Of a stretch of 64,000 bases of DNA, positions 55,806 through 64,000 are shown in pieces. The notes beneath the pieces were generated by a model, which was given only the letters and a program-made list of their open reading frames with translations, was not told where the DNA came from and did no database searches. Numbering within the stretch: position 1 is the first letter of the stretch; every line of letters starts with the position of its first letter. The stretch lies in the NCBI GenBank assembly GCA_902806565.1, contig CADCXA010000027.1, forward strand, positions 2,294,001 to 2,358,000, in the 5' to 3' direction. Both the position numbers and the translations under genes were made by a program. The stretch is from Hypoxylon rubiginosum (Eukaryota > Ascomycota > Sordariomycetes > Xylariales > Hypoxylaceae).

Positions 55806-57578
55806 TTAGGGAACTATAGGCTCTCCGTCTACGTACGGGAGAGGCATCGTGCTAGGGACCGGTATTTGCCCCCAGCCCTGTTCGTCTATCAACACGCTAT
55901 CATTCTTCTCCATCGCGTACCGGTGATACTCGGCGACTCCAACCTCTCCCGCCGACCCGCCAGAGTACGAAAGCCATACTTCGCCGTCCATCGTATCTAC
56001 TCCCGCGGTACCCTCCACGATCGTCGAGTTCCAGTGATAGCTCGACGTGACATTCTGTCTAGTCTTCAAGCTCTCGGGACCGATAGATGACCCGGTCAGA
56101 AACGAAAGGGCGGATATGCCATCTGTCAGCTTGCTCCGGTCGACTAGACACAGGACGGACCCGGGGTTCGTGGTCGCCCCTGAAGAGGCCACATCATATG
56201 CACTGAAGAGATTCAGGGGGTACATGTAGTGTGAGATGATATCAGAGGCCGAACTCGAGTGACTGCCGGACGTCACCATTGCAAGGGACTGGTTAAACGC
56301 CAAATCCGTCATGTTCTGGATATTGGAGAATGAGAGGCTTTGCGTCCAGGTGACTTCGCGAGTTTTTGTCCCAGTTTTGATCGTCGAAGACACTGTTAGG
56401 TTTCGGGCGGCGGCCAAGACGAAGTAAAGTGAACTATTAGTCGCTGTGCCGTCCCCAGAAACTGCAACACCAATGGATGAGTGAAAGTCGAAGGCGGGCC
56501 CTGCTATCTCGCTCCGGAAACTCTGGGCAACGGTCTGCTCGACTGTGTCGTCGAGCCAGACGAAGAGAGACCCGGACACCCACCAGTTCTCGCCCACGGG
56601 GCCTATTCCGTTCTCCGCAGACCCGTCAAAGCCTACTACTCGCAACTGGAAGGTATGCGCTTGCCCGTCGGTCAAGAACCCGATCCAGGGGGTCACGTCG
56701 ACCTCGAAGGACGGTAGCTCGAACGCATCGATGCCGACGATAGGTCTCCACGCGCCTGGATCCACTCCGCCGGTGAAAAGGATGGGAAATGGCCAGGATA
56801 CTCCCGCAAGTTGACCGTCGACCAGTACCTGCACTTCGCGGAACGGACTGTATCCATACAGCCAGCCTTCGTTACTCGGGAAGGTATTGACGTACTCTGT
56901 TGGCACGTTCGTGAACCAAAACTCTTCCGCGCCATTGCCAGACGCTGTGAGTGAAACTACTGCGTTTTTAATATTCTTCGGCAGGGTTAGGCTGACCGAG
57001 CCACTATCGCCTGGAAGCGAGAATAGGGACGTAGTGTTACTCGACGACGCGAGCGTCGAGATAGGATATATGTACTCCGCAGGATGGAAGCCACCCGCAT
57101 ACCCATCATCGTAGTATAGCGCCTCAAGAGTAACATTGAATGGTCCGGTGTACCTGTCTCCATCAATGAGGTTGCCAAGATCGAAGATGACCTTCTGACT
57201 CTGCGTCAGCAGCGGATACCATACGGTTACGTCTTTCTGAAACGACCAGTGTATCCCCGACTGAGTTGGCATGGCGGTAGAAGTTCTCCATATCTCGATG
57301 TCGCCGAGCCATAGCGTCGCAAGCCTGTCGTACTGGCGCCCGCTCGAGACGACGCTCAGATTGAAGATGGCCGTTGTGAAATCACACCCGTCGGGAGGGG
57401 AGTAGGCCCCGACATACGGGGCTTCGTAGCTGTTGCCAAAGGAGTGCTCAAATACTAACTGCCGACATGACGGCGCGTCGAAGCTTAAGCGCGGAGGCGG
57501 TGCGGCCTGGAAGACTTCGAGCACGCCTAGGGAGAGGCCGGAGTATGCCAGCACGAGGGCAGCATAAATGAGCCTCAT
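55806..57578 (-). CDS. Secreted peptide-N4-(N-acetyl-beta-glucosaminyl)asparagine amidase A (PNGase A)
   Basis: Intronless gene of 590 residues with ATG at 57578. Signal peptide MRLIYAALVLAYSGLSLG. The N-terminal half contains VFEHSFGNSYEAPYVGAYSPPDGCDFTTAIFNLSVVSSGRQYDRLATLWLGDIEIWRTSTAMP, a well-known block of the PNGase A family (PF12222). It is followed by HWSFQKDVTVWYPLL. The later region (VDGQLAGVSWPFPILFTGGVDPGAWRPIVGIDAFELPSFEVDVTPW) is also characteristic. Many Asn-X-Ser/Thr sites fit secretion. The enzyme cleaves N-glycans from glycopeptides, a possible role in cell-wall or host-glycoprotein turnover. No membrane anchor seen. Confidence 0.92.
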   Translation of the reverse strand: MRLIYAALVLAYSGLSLGVLEVFQAAPPPRLSFDAPSCRQLVFEHSFGNSYEAPYVGAYSPPDGCDFTTAIFNLSVVSSGRQYDRLATLWLGDIEIWRTSTAMPTQSGIHWSFQKDVTVWYPLLTQSQKVIFDLGNLIDGDRYTGPFNVTLEALYYDDGYAGGFHPAEYIYPISTLASSSNTTSLFSLPGDSGSVSLTLPKNIKNAVVSLTASGNGAEEFWFTNVPTEYVNTFPSNEGWLYGYSPFREVQVLVDGQLAGVSWPFPILFTGGVDPGAWRPIVGIDAFELPSFEVDVTPWIGFLTDGQAHTFQLRVVGFDGSAENGIGPVGENWWVSGSLFVWLDDTVEQTVAQSFRSEIAGPAFDFHSSIGVAVSGDGTATNSSLYFVLAAARNLTVSSTIKTGTKTREVTWTQSLSFSNIQNMTDLAFNQSLAMVTSGSHSSSASDIISHYMYPLNLFSAYDVASSGATTNPGSVLCLVDRSKLTDGISALSFLTGSSIGPESLKTRQNVTSSYHWNSTIVEGTAGVDTMDGEVWLSYSGGSAGEVGVAEYHRYAMEKNDSVLIDEQGWGQIPVPSTMPLPYVDGEPIVP

Positions 57579-57893
57579 GTTGGCTCTTGCTCAGTCGAAT
57601 CCACAATTCGGGACCTGGGATCGTGGTTGGAACGATATTCCATCAAGAGCATCTCACAAACTGGTCAAAGTGTTGGTACGACGGTGATAAGGTGACATGG
57701 CTGGTTCTAAGGTTAAAGAGGAATGTGACATTGGATGCGGAGCAGCATCTCATCTTATCGGGGGTATCAAGTATTGACACTAGGACAGAACACAGTCGCA
57801 CAATTATCGAACGGGCTGAAGTATTCGAAGAATTGAGTTCAATACATGCTCTATCGACTTCGCCTAACTCCTAACTCGAGCTACCCCTTTTCC

Positions 57894-58412
57894 TCATACC
57901 GGCAGCTCACTCCGTTGGTTTGAATGCGACACATCTGCCGGCGGTGGAGGGCGTGCGACTTCATTATTCGGCATTTCCCGGGGCAGCACTTCTGTATTCG
58001 GAACTTCGTATCGTGGGGGAGGTTCTTGGCCGGCCAGTTCGCTGGGTCCCCCATAGCCCAGTGCCGAACTCGACGCGGGCTGCGGTTGAGGCCCACCCGG
58101 CCCCTGGTGCCCGTCGGCAGGCCAATTCGGCTTCAGCTCCGCGTTGAGCTGAACCAGCTTCTCCCGTTTCCGTTTCCTGTTTCGCTTATACATCCAAACC
58201 GCCAGAATTGCGGCGACTATGGCAGCGAGAACGATGGCCACGATGCCGACTATCCAGCCAATCGAAATGGTCTTCGCTGTGTTGCTGAACGTCTGCTGGC
58301 TCTGGTTATAGTTGTCCTCAAAATCGCTGCTGTCGCTGGTCGTGAACGAGCTTGGGAACGCTCGCGAAGGGGTTGGAGGAGTCGCCGGAGAGGGTATTAT
58401 TGGGGCCGCCAT
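57894..58412 (-). CDS. Single-pass membrane protein with Ser/Thr-rich N-terminus and PPxY-type tail
   Basis: Intronless gene of 172 residues with ATG at 58412. No signal peptide. A short Ser/Thr/Pro-rich segment (about 1-45) is followed by one membrane span (ISIGWIVGIVAIVLAAIVAAILAVWMY), then a very basic stop-transfer (KRNRKRKREK). The rest of the tail is polar and Pro-rich with PPPRYEVPN, a probable PPxY WW-ligand. Arrangement resembles the juxtamembrane part of fungal wall-stress or mid2-like sensors but without a recognisable ectodomain, so it could be a small adaptor. Function not known. Tail-to-head with the PNGase A gene on the same strand, about 315 bp away. Confidence 0.75.
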   Translation of the reverse strand: MAAPIIPSPATPPTPSRAFPSSFTTSDSSDFEDNYNQSQQTFSNTAKTISIGWIVGIVAIVLAAIVAAILAVWMYKRNRKRKREKLVQLNAELKPNWPADGHQGPGGPQPQPASSSALGYGGPSELAGQEPPPRYEVPNTEVLPREMPNNEVARPPPPADVSHSNQRSELPV

Positions 58413-60457
58413 GGCCTAAGATGGTGAGGAATTCGTCGACCTTTCACGTAGTTCTGAGGGGAAGAGATTTAGAACTAACGGAAATCTAGGAGGGCACGAG
58501 AGAAGACAAGTTTTGCTATTTCATAACCTTCTTGTGAGCTGTCCTTGTGGAGTCTGTTGTCGATCGTATATTGACTTTGGGGCACTGCGCCCCCTTGGCT
58601 CCCCCGTGCTATTGTTGATCACTCGCCTGGAGCCGGTTACAGAATAGGTAAAATTGGTCCTTACGCTGATCCAAATCCCTGATGAATCCAGTTCCCAAGC
58701 TGCCGAGTACTTCAGCCTCGAAATTGGGGCGAGCTGAACGTCATTCCAGCGAATTTACTCCTGTGCCACACGCATGCACTTTTCAAACCTAGAAGTGTTA
58801 GTCTAAATGCCTTGCTAAGCCACGCTATGAATCTACCTCCTAGAGACGTAATTCATGCTAAGATCGCTATCTATTGTTCGATACCGGGTGCGAGATGCAA
58901 CCGATATCACCTGCCTACCTCCTGCTTACCCTAGGCAAGGCAAGTGGTAGACACGCTCAAGCTCTACGTATTCCGAGTTCATGTACTACATTCCGACTAT
59001 TATAACCAATGCTCTATCTAAATGATCGATAGGGGTCACAAGGTGGCTCCATGCCCCTGACTAAGTATCTTGCATGCGTCCCATCAAGTTAGTCTACGAA
59101 CCGTGATACTCGTCATAGTAGCGAAAATGGGATCTGTTAATCGACCTGTTCTTATTTGAGGGATTTGGTGATACATATTGCTAGTTGTATATGAATTAAT
59201 AGTGCTATTGAGCAGCATTTAGGTTCATTGCTGTTTCGAGTCAGTAACATCTAGGTTGAAGCTATTCGGAACTACTAAGGCTCCGAAAGGGTAAATTGGA
59301 AGACAATACACACTACTTAGGTAGGGTCACTCAACAAAACCAATTAAAATATCGAAGAAAAGGCATCAATGCCCTAATCATGCATCCATGATCCCTCATT
59401 AGCCTTATAATCATCAGTTGAAGACAGGGTTTGACCAGCCGAACACCCGCGAGTGTAAGATATTAGACTACCTACATAAGGTAAGCTCTACAGGTCATAA
59501 ATTCAAGTCTCGAACCGTTACCTCAATTAACGTATTTTCAGAAGGTATTTGTTACTGATTACTGTATCACGCTGTGTGGATGCATTTAACCTAGCCCCTT
59601 AAATCAACTCGAAGTCTTCAAGGCCCAAAACTTGTCACCTTAGAAATGGACAGCTCAAAAAGCCGATATTGCATAAAACACCATCTTGTAATACCTGGGC
59701 ATATTAATAGCTATTGAAGTAGATATATTCTCATAATCGAGATTTCTGCTCCAAAAGGCAAGCTACCTAGGTACACTAAGCTGCAAGGAATCAGAAATTC
59801 TAACGCAATTTGCATATATATTTGCTAGCCACACTGTCAGAGCCGTGGTCCGCTGGGCCCGTTCCCTATCGTGATCAGTCATGTTGTCTGTAGGAGATAG
59901 GTTAGCTATTTGCAACTCCGATTTATCCCCTGGTGATAGAAATGGTCTAAGGCAGACATCATTTGATCGGCCGAAATATATGTCTAGATACCATCGAGTT
60001 TCCACTCTGACTTAGGCACCTACCTAGCCAAGGCAGGCTTTGAGCTCTTACATATAAATAATGTGCGAGGTATTGACTTACCTGTGTTTGTAGTTACTGC
60101 CTACCTACCTACCTTATGGAATACAATCGATAATTCGACACCAAACCTTTACTTCCGCGTGTACGAACAGAAATATGTACCCATCCTGTCACCATATATG
60201 AAGATCACGACATGCTTGCTATAAGATCATGTTTTTACGGGAAACTTCCAAACTAAGTCACTGCAAAATAACAGGCGGGACATCTGGGAGCCTGGCTGGT
60301 CGTCCCGTGAGCCCATCGCATAAATATATGCCCTACGACCTAACTTGCTATCTTCTTAACCAGCCTATTCTTCATCAAGGCCCCGATCTCAATGAACGCC
60401 CCATCTTCATAGTTTGTCACAGAGCATCGTTACCACATTACCTGAGATCACAACACA
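58413..60457. other. Long intergenic region with motif copies
   Basis: About 2 kb between divergent genes. It contains copies of CTACCTAGGTA (59763-59773) and a TACCTACCTACCT tract (60100-60113). A stretch at 58930-58985 is superficially tRNA-like (GTGGTAGACACGCTC) but lacks a B box. No gene supported. Confidence 0.5.
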
Positions 60458-61072
60458 ATGGACAGCAAAAAGGCCGTCCCGGTCCAAGTGTACCTGCAGG
60501 TCGGCGAGCTCGAGTTCACCACGCTCCGCAGCACGCTCCCCGACGGCGTCGTGGCCCGCAGCTCCGCCGTCGGGAACCGGTACTTCGTCGACGCCGACCC
60601 GGTCCTGTTCGAGCACGTCCTGCAGTACCTGCGCAGCAGCAGCTTCCCCCTCTTCTTCCACACCCCGACCCAGACCTTCGACCTCGCCCTCTACCACGCC
60701 CTGCTCGGCGAGGCCCGGTACTTCGGCCTCCGCCGGCTCGCCGCGTGGATCGAGCGGAGGGGGTACCTGGACGCCGTCCGCGTCACGAGGACGGTGTCTA
60801 CCGTCGAGGACGTTGGGGCGGACGAGCTGCAGCGGCACCTCGACGGTCTCGACGGCCGCGCGAATGCCAAGGTGGATATTTCGATCGGTTGGGGGACTAG
60901 GAAGGTGTACGTTTGTCCGCGAGGCCTTGCCGTCCACCGGGGAGATCCGTCGCGGTGTGGCCAGGCGTGTAAAAAGATGCGGGAACGAGACGACGGCGGC
61001 GTGGAGTTTGACGATGAACCGGTGGCAAGCGCTGTGATAATCACCACCCAAGTCAAGCTGAGAAGCGAGTAG
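60458..61072 (+). CDS. BTB/POZ (KCTD-like) domain protein
   Basis: Intronless gene of 204 residues starting MDSKKAVPVQVYLQVGELEFTTLRSTLPDGVVARS. The first 105 residues form a T1-type BTB fold: YFVDADPVLFEHVLQYLRSSSFPLFF and YHALLGEARYFGLRRLAAWIERRGYLDAV. Such domains oligomerise and often act as adaptors for Cullin-3 ligases. The rest is basic/acidic and not recognised, with CPRGLAVHRGDPSRCGQ in the middle. GC content and C/G-ended codons are markedly higher than in flanking DNA, which is common for intronless genes here. Overlapping longer frames on both strands are shadows of this GC bias. Confidence 0.85.
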   Translation: MDSKKAVPVQVYLQVGELEFTTLRSTLPDGVVARSSAVGNRYFVDADPVLFEHVLQYLRSSSFPLFFHTPTQTFDLALYHALLGEARYFGLRRLAAWIERRGYLDAVRVTRTVSTVEDVGADELQRHLDGLDGRANAKVDISIGWGTRKVYVCPRGLAVHRGDPSRCGQACKKMRERDDGGVEFDDEPVASAVIITTQVKLRSE

Positions 61073-61500
61073 GCTTGGGGTTGAGTACCAGGGGCAGGGG
61101 CTTGATCATCACCTGGACTGTATGGTACTGGGTGCGGATTAACTTGATCGTTGGATTCCGAGACACCAATGTGGTCTACCTAAAGGGTTGAGAGATTGGA
61201 GAATCAATGTATCTTTGTCTGAATGCCCTACACTTTGAGCTTCGAGACTGTCGAGTTGTCAGTAGGTAAGCATGTGTGGTTTGGCACTGTATCGCACTGT
61301 CATGAAGTCAGAAACACGTGCACGAACATGGACGCCCTTGGATTGACTCTACAACATGCTTCATCACCGGTTAACTAGTTCAGCCTCATAAAATCTTCAT
61401 AGGTCAACGATCTGCTGCATTAGGTCTTGCGTGTACTGATTCAATTTCCTTTAATATTCGTCGTAATCTTCGTCGAGTGTTGGGTGGACTGTTGGAAAAA
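61073..61500. other. Intergenic
   Basis: About 430 bp holding the 3' end of the BTB gene and the promoter/leader of the ATL gene. Nothing else recognised. Confidence 0.4.
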
Positions 61501-62002
61501 ATGGCGAGATCAGATGAAGCCGAAGCTTTCTCTTTAGCGGTGTGCGATGCGGTACAGCAAATCCCATACGGCAAAGTCACGAGCTATGGGCACATTGCAA
61601 AACTTGTTGGAACTCGTATGATCTTGCCATTCATGGTTGTTTATTAAAGAAAGATAAGCTAACGTCTGATATTTCAGCTCAACGGCCACGCCAAGTTGGT
61701 GTTTGCCTGAAGCATCTCTCCCAGGATCCGGACGCACACTTCAACCATAACAACGTGCCCTGGCAGAGGGTCATCAACTCCAAGGGCATAGTATCACCAA
61801 GGTACATCATTATTCATTCAAAGGAAAGCAAGAATGCTAATTGATGTGTAGATCACAGCCTTCCGGCGCTCGCAATCAAGCGGCCGCCCTACAAGCCGAG
61901 GGTGTTACAGTGACTACGAGTGCGCTAGGGGAGCTTGAGGTAGACTTCTCGGAGTATGGGTGGTTCCCGGATGAATTACCTTCTCAAGCAGAAGACGAGT
62001 AG
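61501..62002 (+). CDS. atl1: Alkyltransferase-like DNA repair protein (ATL, MGMT-like without Cys)
   Basis: Three exons, 61501-61615, 61678-61801 and 61852-62002, give 129 residues. All junctions in frame with short introns (62 and 50 bp; the first has an AGCTAACG branch). Motif QIPYGKVTSYGHIAKLVGT (about 20-38) and VGVCLKHLS belong to the DNA-binding helix-turn-helix of O6-alkylguanine-DNA alkyltransferases. At the active site, where MGMT has PCHRV, this protein reads PWQRV (66-70): Cys replaced by Trp, the hallmark of ATL proteins. They bind O6-alkylguanine without repairing it and hand it to nucleotide-excision repair. Gene symbol follows the fission-yeast protein. Nuclear. Confidence 0.9.
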
Positions 62003-62393
62003 CTATGTATTTCATCTGCCTCGTTGTCGATCACGATGCAATTGCAGGCTCTTCGTGTGCTCATCGAGTTGCCTATATCATTTCGAATGTAGTCGGTTCG
62101 ATGTTGCAGGAAAACCCCCGTTCGTGTACTAACGAGAATACCTAGATGAAGGGCAAGTCAGCGAAAGCTTTTAGGAGGAATGCAAATATTTAAAGCTGAG
62201 TTGGTAAATATCAGATAGCGGTTGGACATAAATGATTCCACATAAAATTCAGAACAGGTCTGTGAATTATGCTCTTTCATCACATAAGAAGGGTAAAGAG
62301 AAAAAAGGAACTTGGCAACGTACCATAGATAGATCCTTGATGCGATCCTGAAAGTGACCAAATCGTCTAGCTCGGAAAGTCCGAACTAGTAGA
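62003..62393. other. Convergent intergenic region
   Basis: About 390 bp between the 3' ends of the ATL and phosphatase genes. No other feature. Confidence 0.4.
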
Positions 62394-63312
62394 CTATGTG
62401 TTCCTTGCCTCTCCGAGCTTTCGCTTTTTAGAGGCAGGGGTAAAGAACGAGTCCATTGTCCGCTGACGCGAATCAAATTTGGCGCTGCCAATGCCGCCTC
62501 GAGTCTTCTTCAGACCTTCGAGGTGCTCGACATTGTTGACTAACTCAACAGTCGAACATAGTGCCTTGTGATGGGGCTTCACACGAGGGCAGGTGTCGTC
62601 ACCCGCCACTGGGGAATCTACAAGAGGCTTGATCTTTAATTCCAGTTTGGCCTGCAGCACGCCAGTGTTGCTCCACCCTACATGTTCGGAAAAGCCTTCA
62701 CGGTTTCCAACCTGAGATGAAGAGGGAGACGACGGTGGAGGGAATCGCTCGAGCAATGCTGCTAGGAGAATACCGAGAATGATACCATGTGCCACTACCA
62801 CTACCGTGACATGATCAGACACATGCTCATCAATAACCGGTACCAGATGATCCAGAAACCGGTTGGCTCTAGTTTTCATAGACCCATTGGTTTCCGAGTC
62901 TGACCGAACTGAAGTATCAGAACTGTTTCCAGTCTTCAATCGATATTTCTTGCCCTCAGATGAGCCATAATCCTTCTCTCGCAACTCGGGTAGTCGGACG
63001 ACTTCTAAAGGGGAGGTGTCATGATTCGGAAAGCCTTGGGCTTCGGCAATGGCTTCGGCTGTCTGGTAAGCTCTTTGAAGGTTCGAAGTGAAAATATGCT
63101 TGATTGGTCCGATGGTCTCGCAACGCTTCGCAATATGAGCACCTAATCTCTTCGTTTGGAGGACGCCATGGTTCGTCAAGGGAGAGTCGCGGGAACCAGC
63201 ACTTGGGGGAACAGGTTAGTGACCGACAGACCGCAGACTGGAGACAAGTCGCTCACTAGAGGCCTGCTACATTGTCAACGGATTCACCGTGCCGGATGAG
63301 CAAAATGCGCAT
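62394..63312 (-). CDS. Histidine phosphatase (phosphoglycerate mutase family)
   Basis: Two exons, 63312-63257 and 63201-62394, give 287 residues. Exon 1 encodes MRILLIRHGESVDNVAGL with the catalytic RHG. The 55-bp intron (GTGAGC..CCCAAG) yields the characteristic YAGSRDSPLTNHGVLQTKRLG. The helix IFTSNLQRAYQTAEAIAEAQG, LPELREKDYGSSEG and the second His in VVVVAHGIILGILL complete the fold. The C-terminal 100 residues are extra, polar, with a C-terminal DSFFTPASKKRKLGEARNT, which looks like a PIP-box-like or nuclear-localisation tail. Substrate unknown; related fungal proteins are phosphoserine or broad-specificity phosphatases. Convergent with ATL. Confidence 0.9.
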
Positions 63313-63792
63313 GACTATACATCATTTTATGGTAATTGAAGAGAAGAATTTTGCTCCGAATGGAGAATGAAGAAAGTGTGAAGAAAGAGAAAGAATTTGC
63401 GAGCTCAGAGCTTTTACGTAGAAATTACAGTGGGACAAATGCACGGTGATTTCTTAACCGATAATTCTCCAGGACCGGAAAAGAATCTTAGGTATTAGGT
63501 AATACCTCTATATCCGGTATTGTTGCCATCTACCCCTTTAAGCACATTAACGCTATGACGGGTTCATTGATCTGGTAGTTCTGGAGCCCCTCGACAACGT
63601 TGCAGAGAGTAGAAGAGGCAATAAAGCTAGGAGCTAGAAGGCTACCTTGGAATGCTTATTAAAGGAATGTGATTTATTTAATTCTCGGCTAGAGTAAGTA
63701 TTGTATCAAGGCATATGCCTTCACCAGTACGATTGACCAGAAATGTAGGCATCGACCCTTTCCTGTCACCCATTCAGAAACTGACCTCCTAT
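63313..63792. other. Intergenic
   Basis: About 480 bp between the phosphatase start and the 3' end of THI4. It presumably contains the phosphatase promoter and the THI4 3' UTR. Nothing recognised. Confidence 0.4.
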
Positions 63793-64000
63793 TTAGAAGG
63801 CATTCTCCTTCTGGCGCTGCTCGAAGACCTTCAATGCTTCCTCAGCTGCCTTCACGCCGGACAAGGCCATAGCGCTTCACTTTAATTAGCATCTCCTTTC
63901 GTTAATCGCTGCTGTATTGCGGAATACTTACCCGAAGGTTGGACCCATGCGGTTGGCTCCGTCAACCTCACTAAGTTCCATACCGCCCACGATCAAGCCG
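63793..64000 (-). CDS. THI4: Thiamine thiazole synthase, 3' end (partial)
   Basis: Two exons seen: 64000-63932, then a 57-bp intron (GTAAGT..GTGAAG), then 63874-63793. The translated end is GLIVGGMELSEVDGANRMGPTFG followed by AMALSGVKAAEEALKVFEQRQKENAF. This is the highly conserved C-terminus of Thi4/thiazole synthase, a suicide enzyme that makes the thiamine thiazole ring from NAD, glycine and a sulfur donated by its own cysteine. The active-site Cys lies outside the window. Only the last 50 residues are visible. The gene starts beyond the right edge. Confidence 0.9.

Noticed and set aside
58930..58985. tRNA-like stretch (GTGGTAGACACGCTC)
   Set aside because: Resembles an A box, but no matching B box or acceptor stem could be found.
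826..60114. Telomeric repeat origin for the TAGG runs
   Set aside because: The runs are TAGG/CCTA with palindromic CCTAGG cores, not TTAGGG arrays, and lie between ordinary genes.
60229..60900. Long overlapping plus-strand ORFs (223, 207 aa) and minus-strand ORF 60407-61051
   Set aside because: Shadows of the GC-rich BTB gene; only the frame at 60458 has a BTB pattern.

Overview
This window is nuclear DNA of a filamentous ascomycete, most likely a Sordariomycete. The genes carry short introns (about 50-120 bp) with GT..AG ends and CTAAC/CTGAC-type branch sites. Signature proteins are alpha-tubulin, a fungal flotillin, an Ede1-type EH protein, ARPC3, TRM6, thiamine thiazole synthase, a HeLo-like/NACHT/ankyrin NLR, and secreted GH3, lipase and PNGase A enzymes. 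All functions are read from sequence and remembered family motifs; no search was run.

Layout. 1-7.1 kb: a truncated transposon-type ORF at the left edge, a small secreted protein, an F-box-like protein with a Trp-rich nonapeptide array, and a conserved unknown. 8-13.5 kb: housekeeping block of ARPC3 (3 exons), TRM6 (2 exons) and flotillin (6 exons). 15.6-24.4 kb: accessory-looking segment with an unknown ORF, an isolated methyltransferase-like tail, an alpha/beta hydrolase, a 1,246-residue NLR with about 16 ankyrin repeats, and a doubtful or broken small gene. 24.5-26.6 kb: an OB-fold-like protein and a small unknown. 27.6-33.1 kb: two secreted hydrolases in tandem, a 9-exon GH3 beta-glucosidase with a PA14 insert and a type-B carboxylesterase/lipase. 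34.8-38.4 kb: an F-box protein, a poorly defined multi-exon gene and a P-loop kinase-like protein. 40.4-42.9 kb: a WW-domain protein and a type I membrane protein. 43.17-43.60 kb: a non-autonomous DNA transposon (MITE-like) with 30-bp terminal inverted repeats and a 5-bp target duplication. 44.2-51.6 kb: alpha-tubulin (6 exons) and Ede1-like (5 exons). 52.2-58.4 kb: three membrane proteins, one with a 12-nt micro-exon, and PNGase A. 60.5-64 kb: a KCTD-like BTB protein, an alkyltransferase-like DNA-repair protein, a histidine phosphatase, and the 3' end of THI4, cut by the window edge.

The genes do not form one pathway. There are functional themes: endocytosis and cytoskeleton (ARPC3, Ede1-like, flotillin, tubulin), extracellular carbohydrate, ester and glycan breakdown (GH3, lipase, PNGase A), and self/non-self recognition (NLR). 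No obvious secondary-metabolite cluster, tRNA, rRNA or CRISPR was seen. The least ordinary items are the MITE-like element, the nonapeptide-repeat F-box-like protein, the NLR neighbourhood, the micro-exon and a dispersed CCTA/TAGG motif in non-coding DNA.
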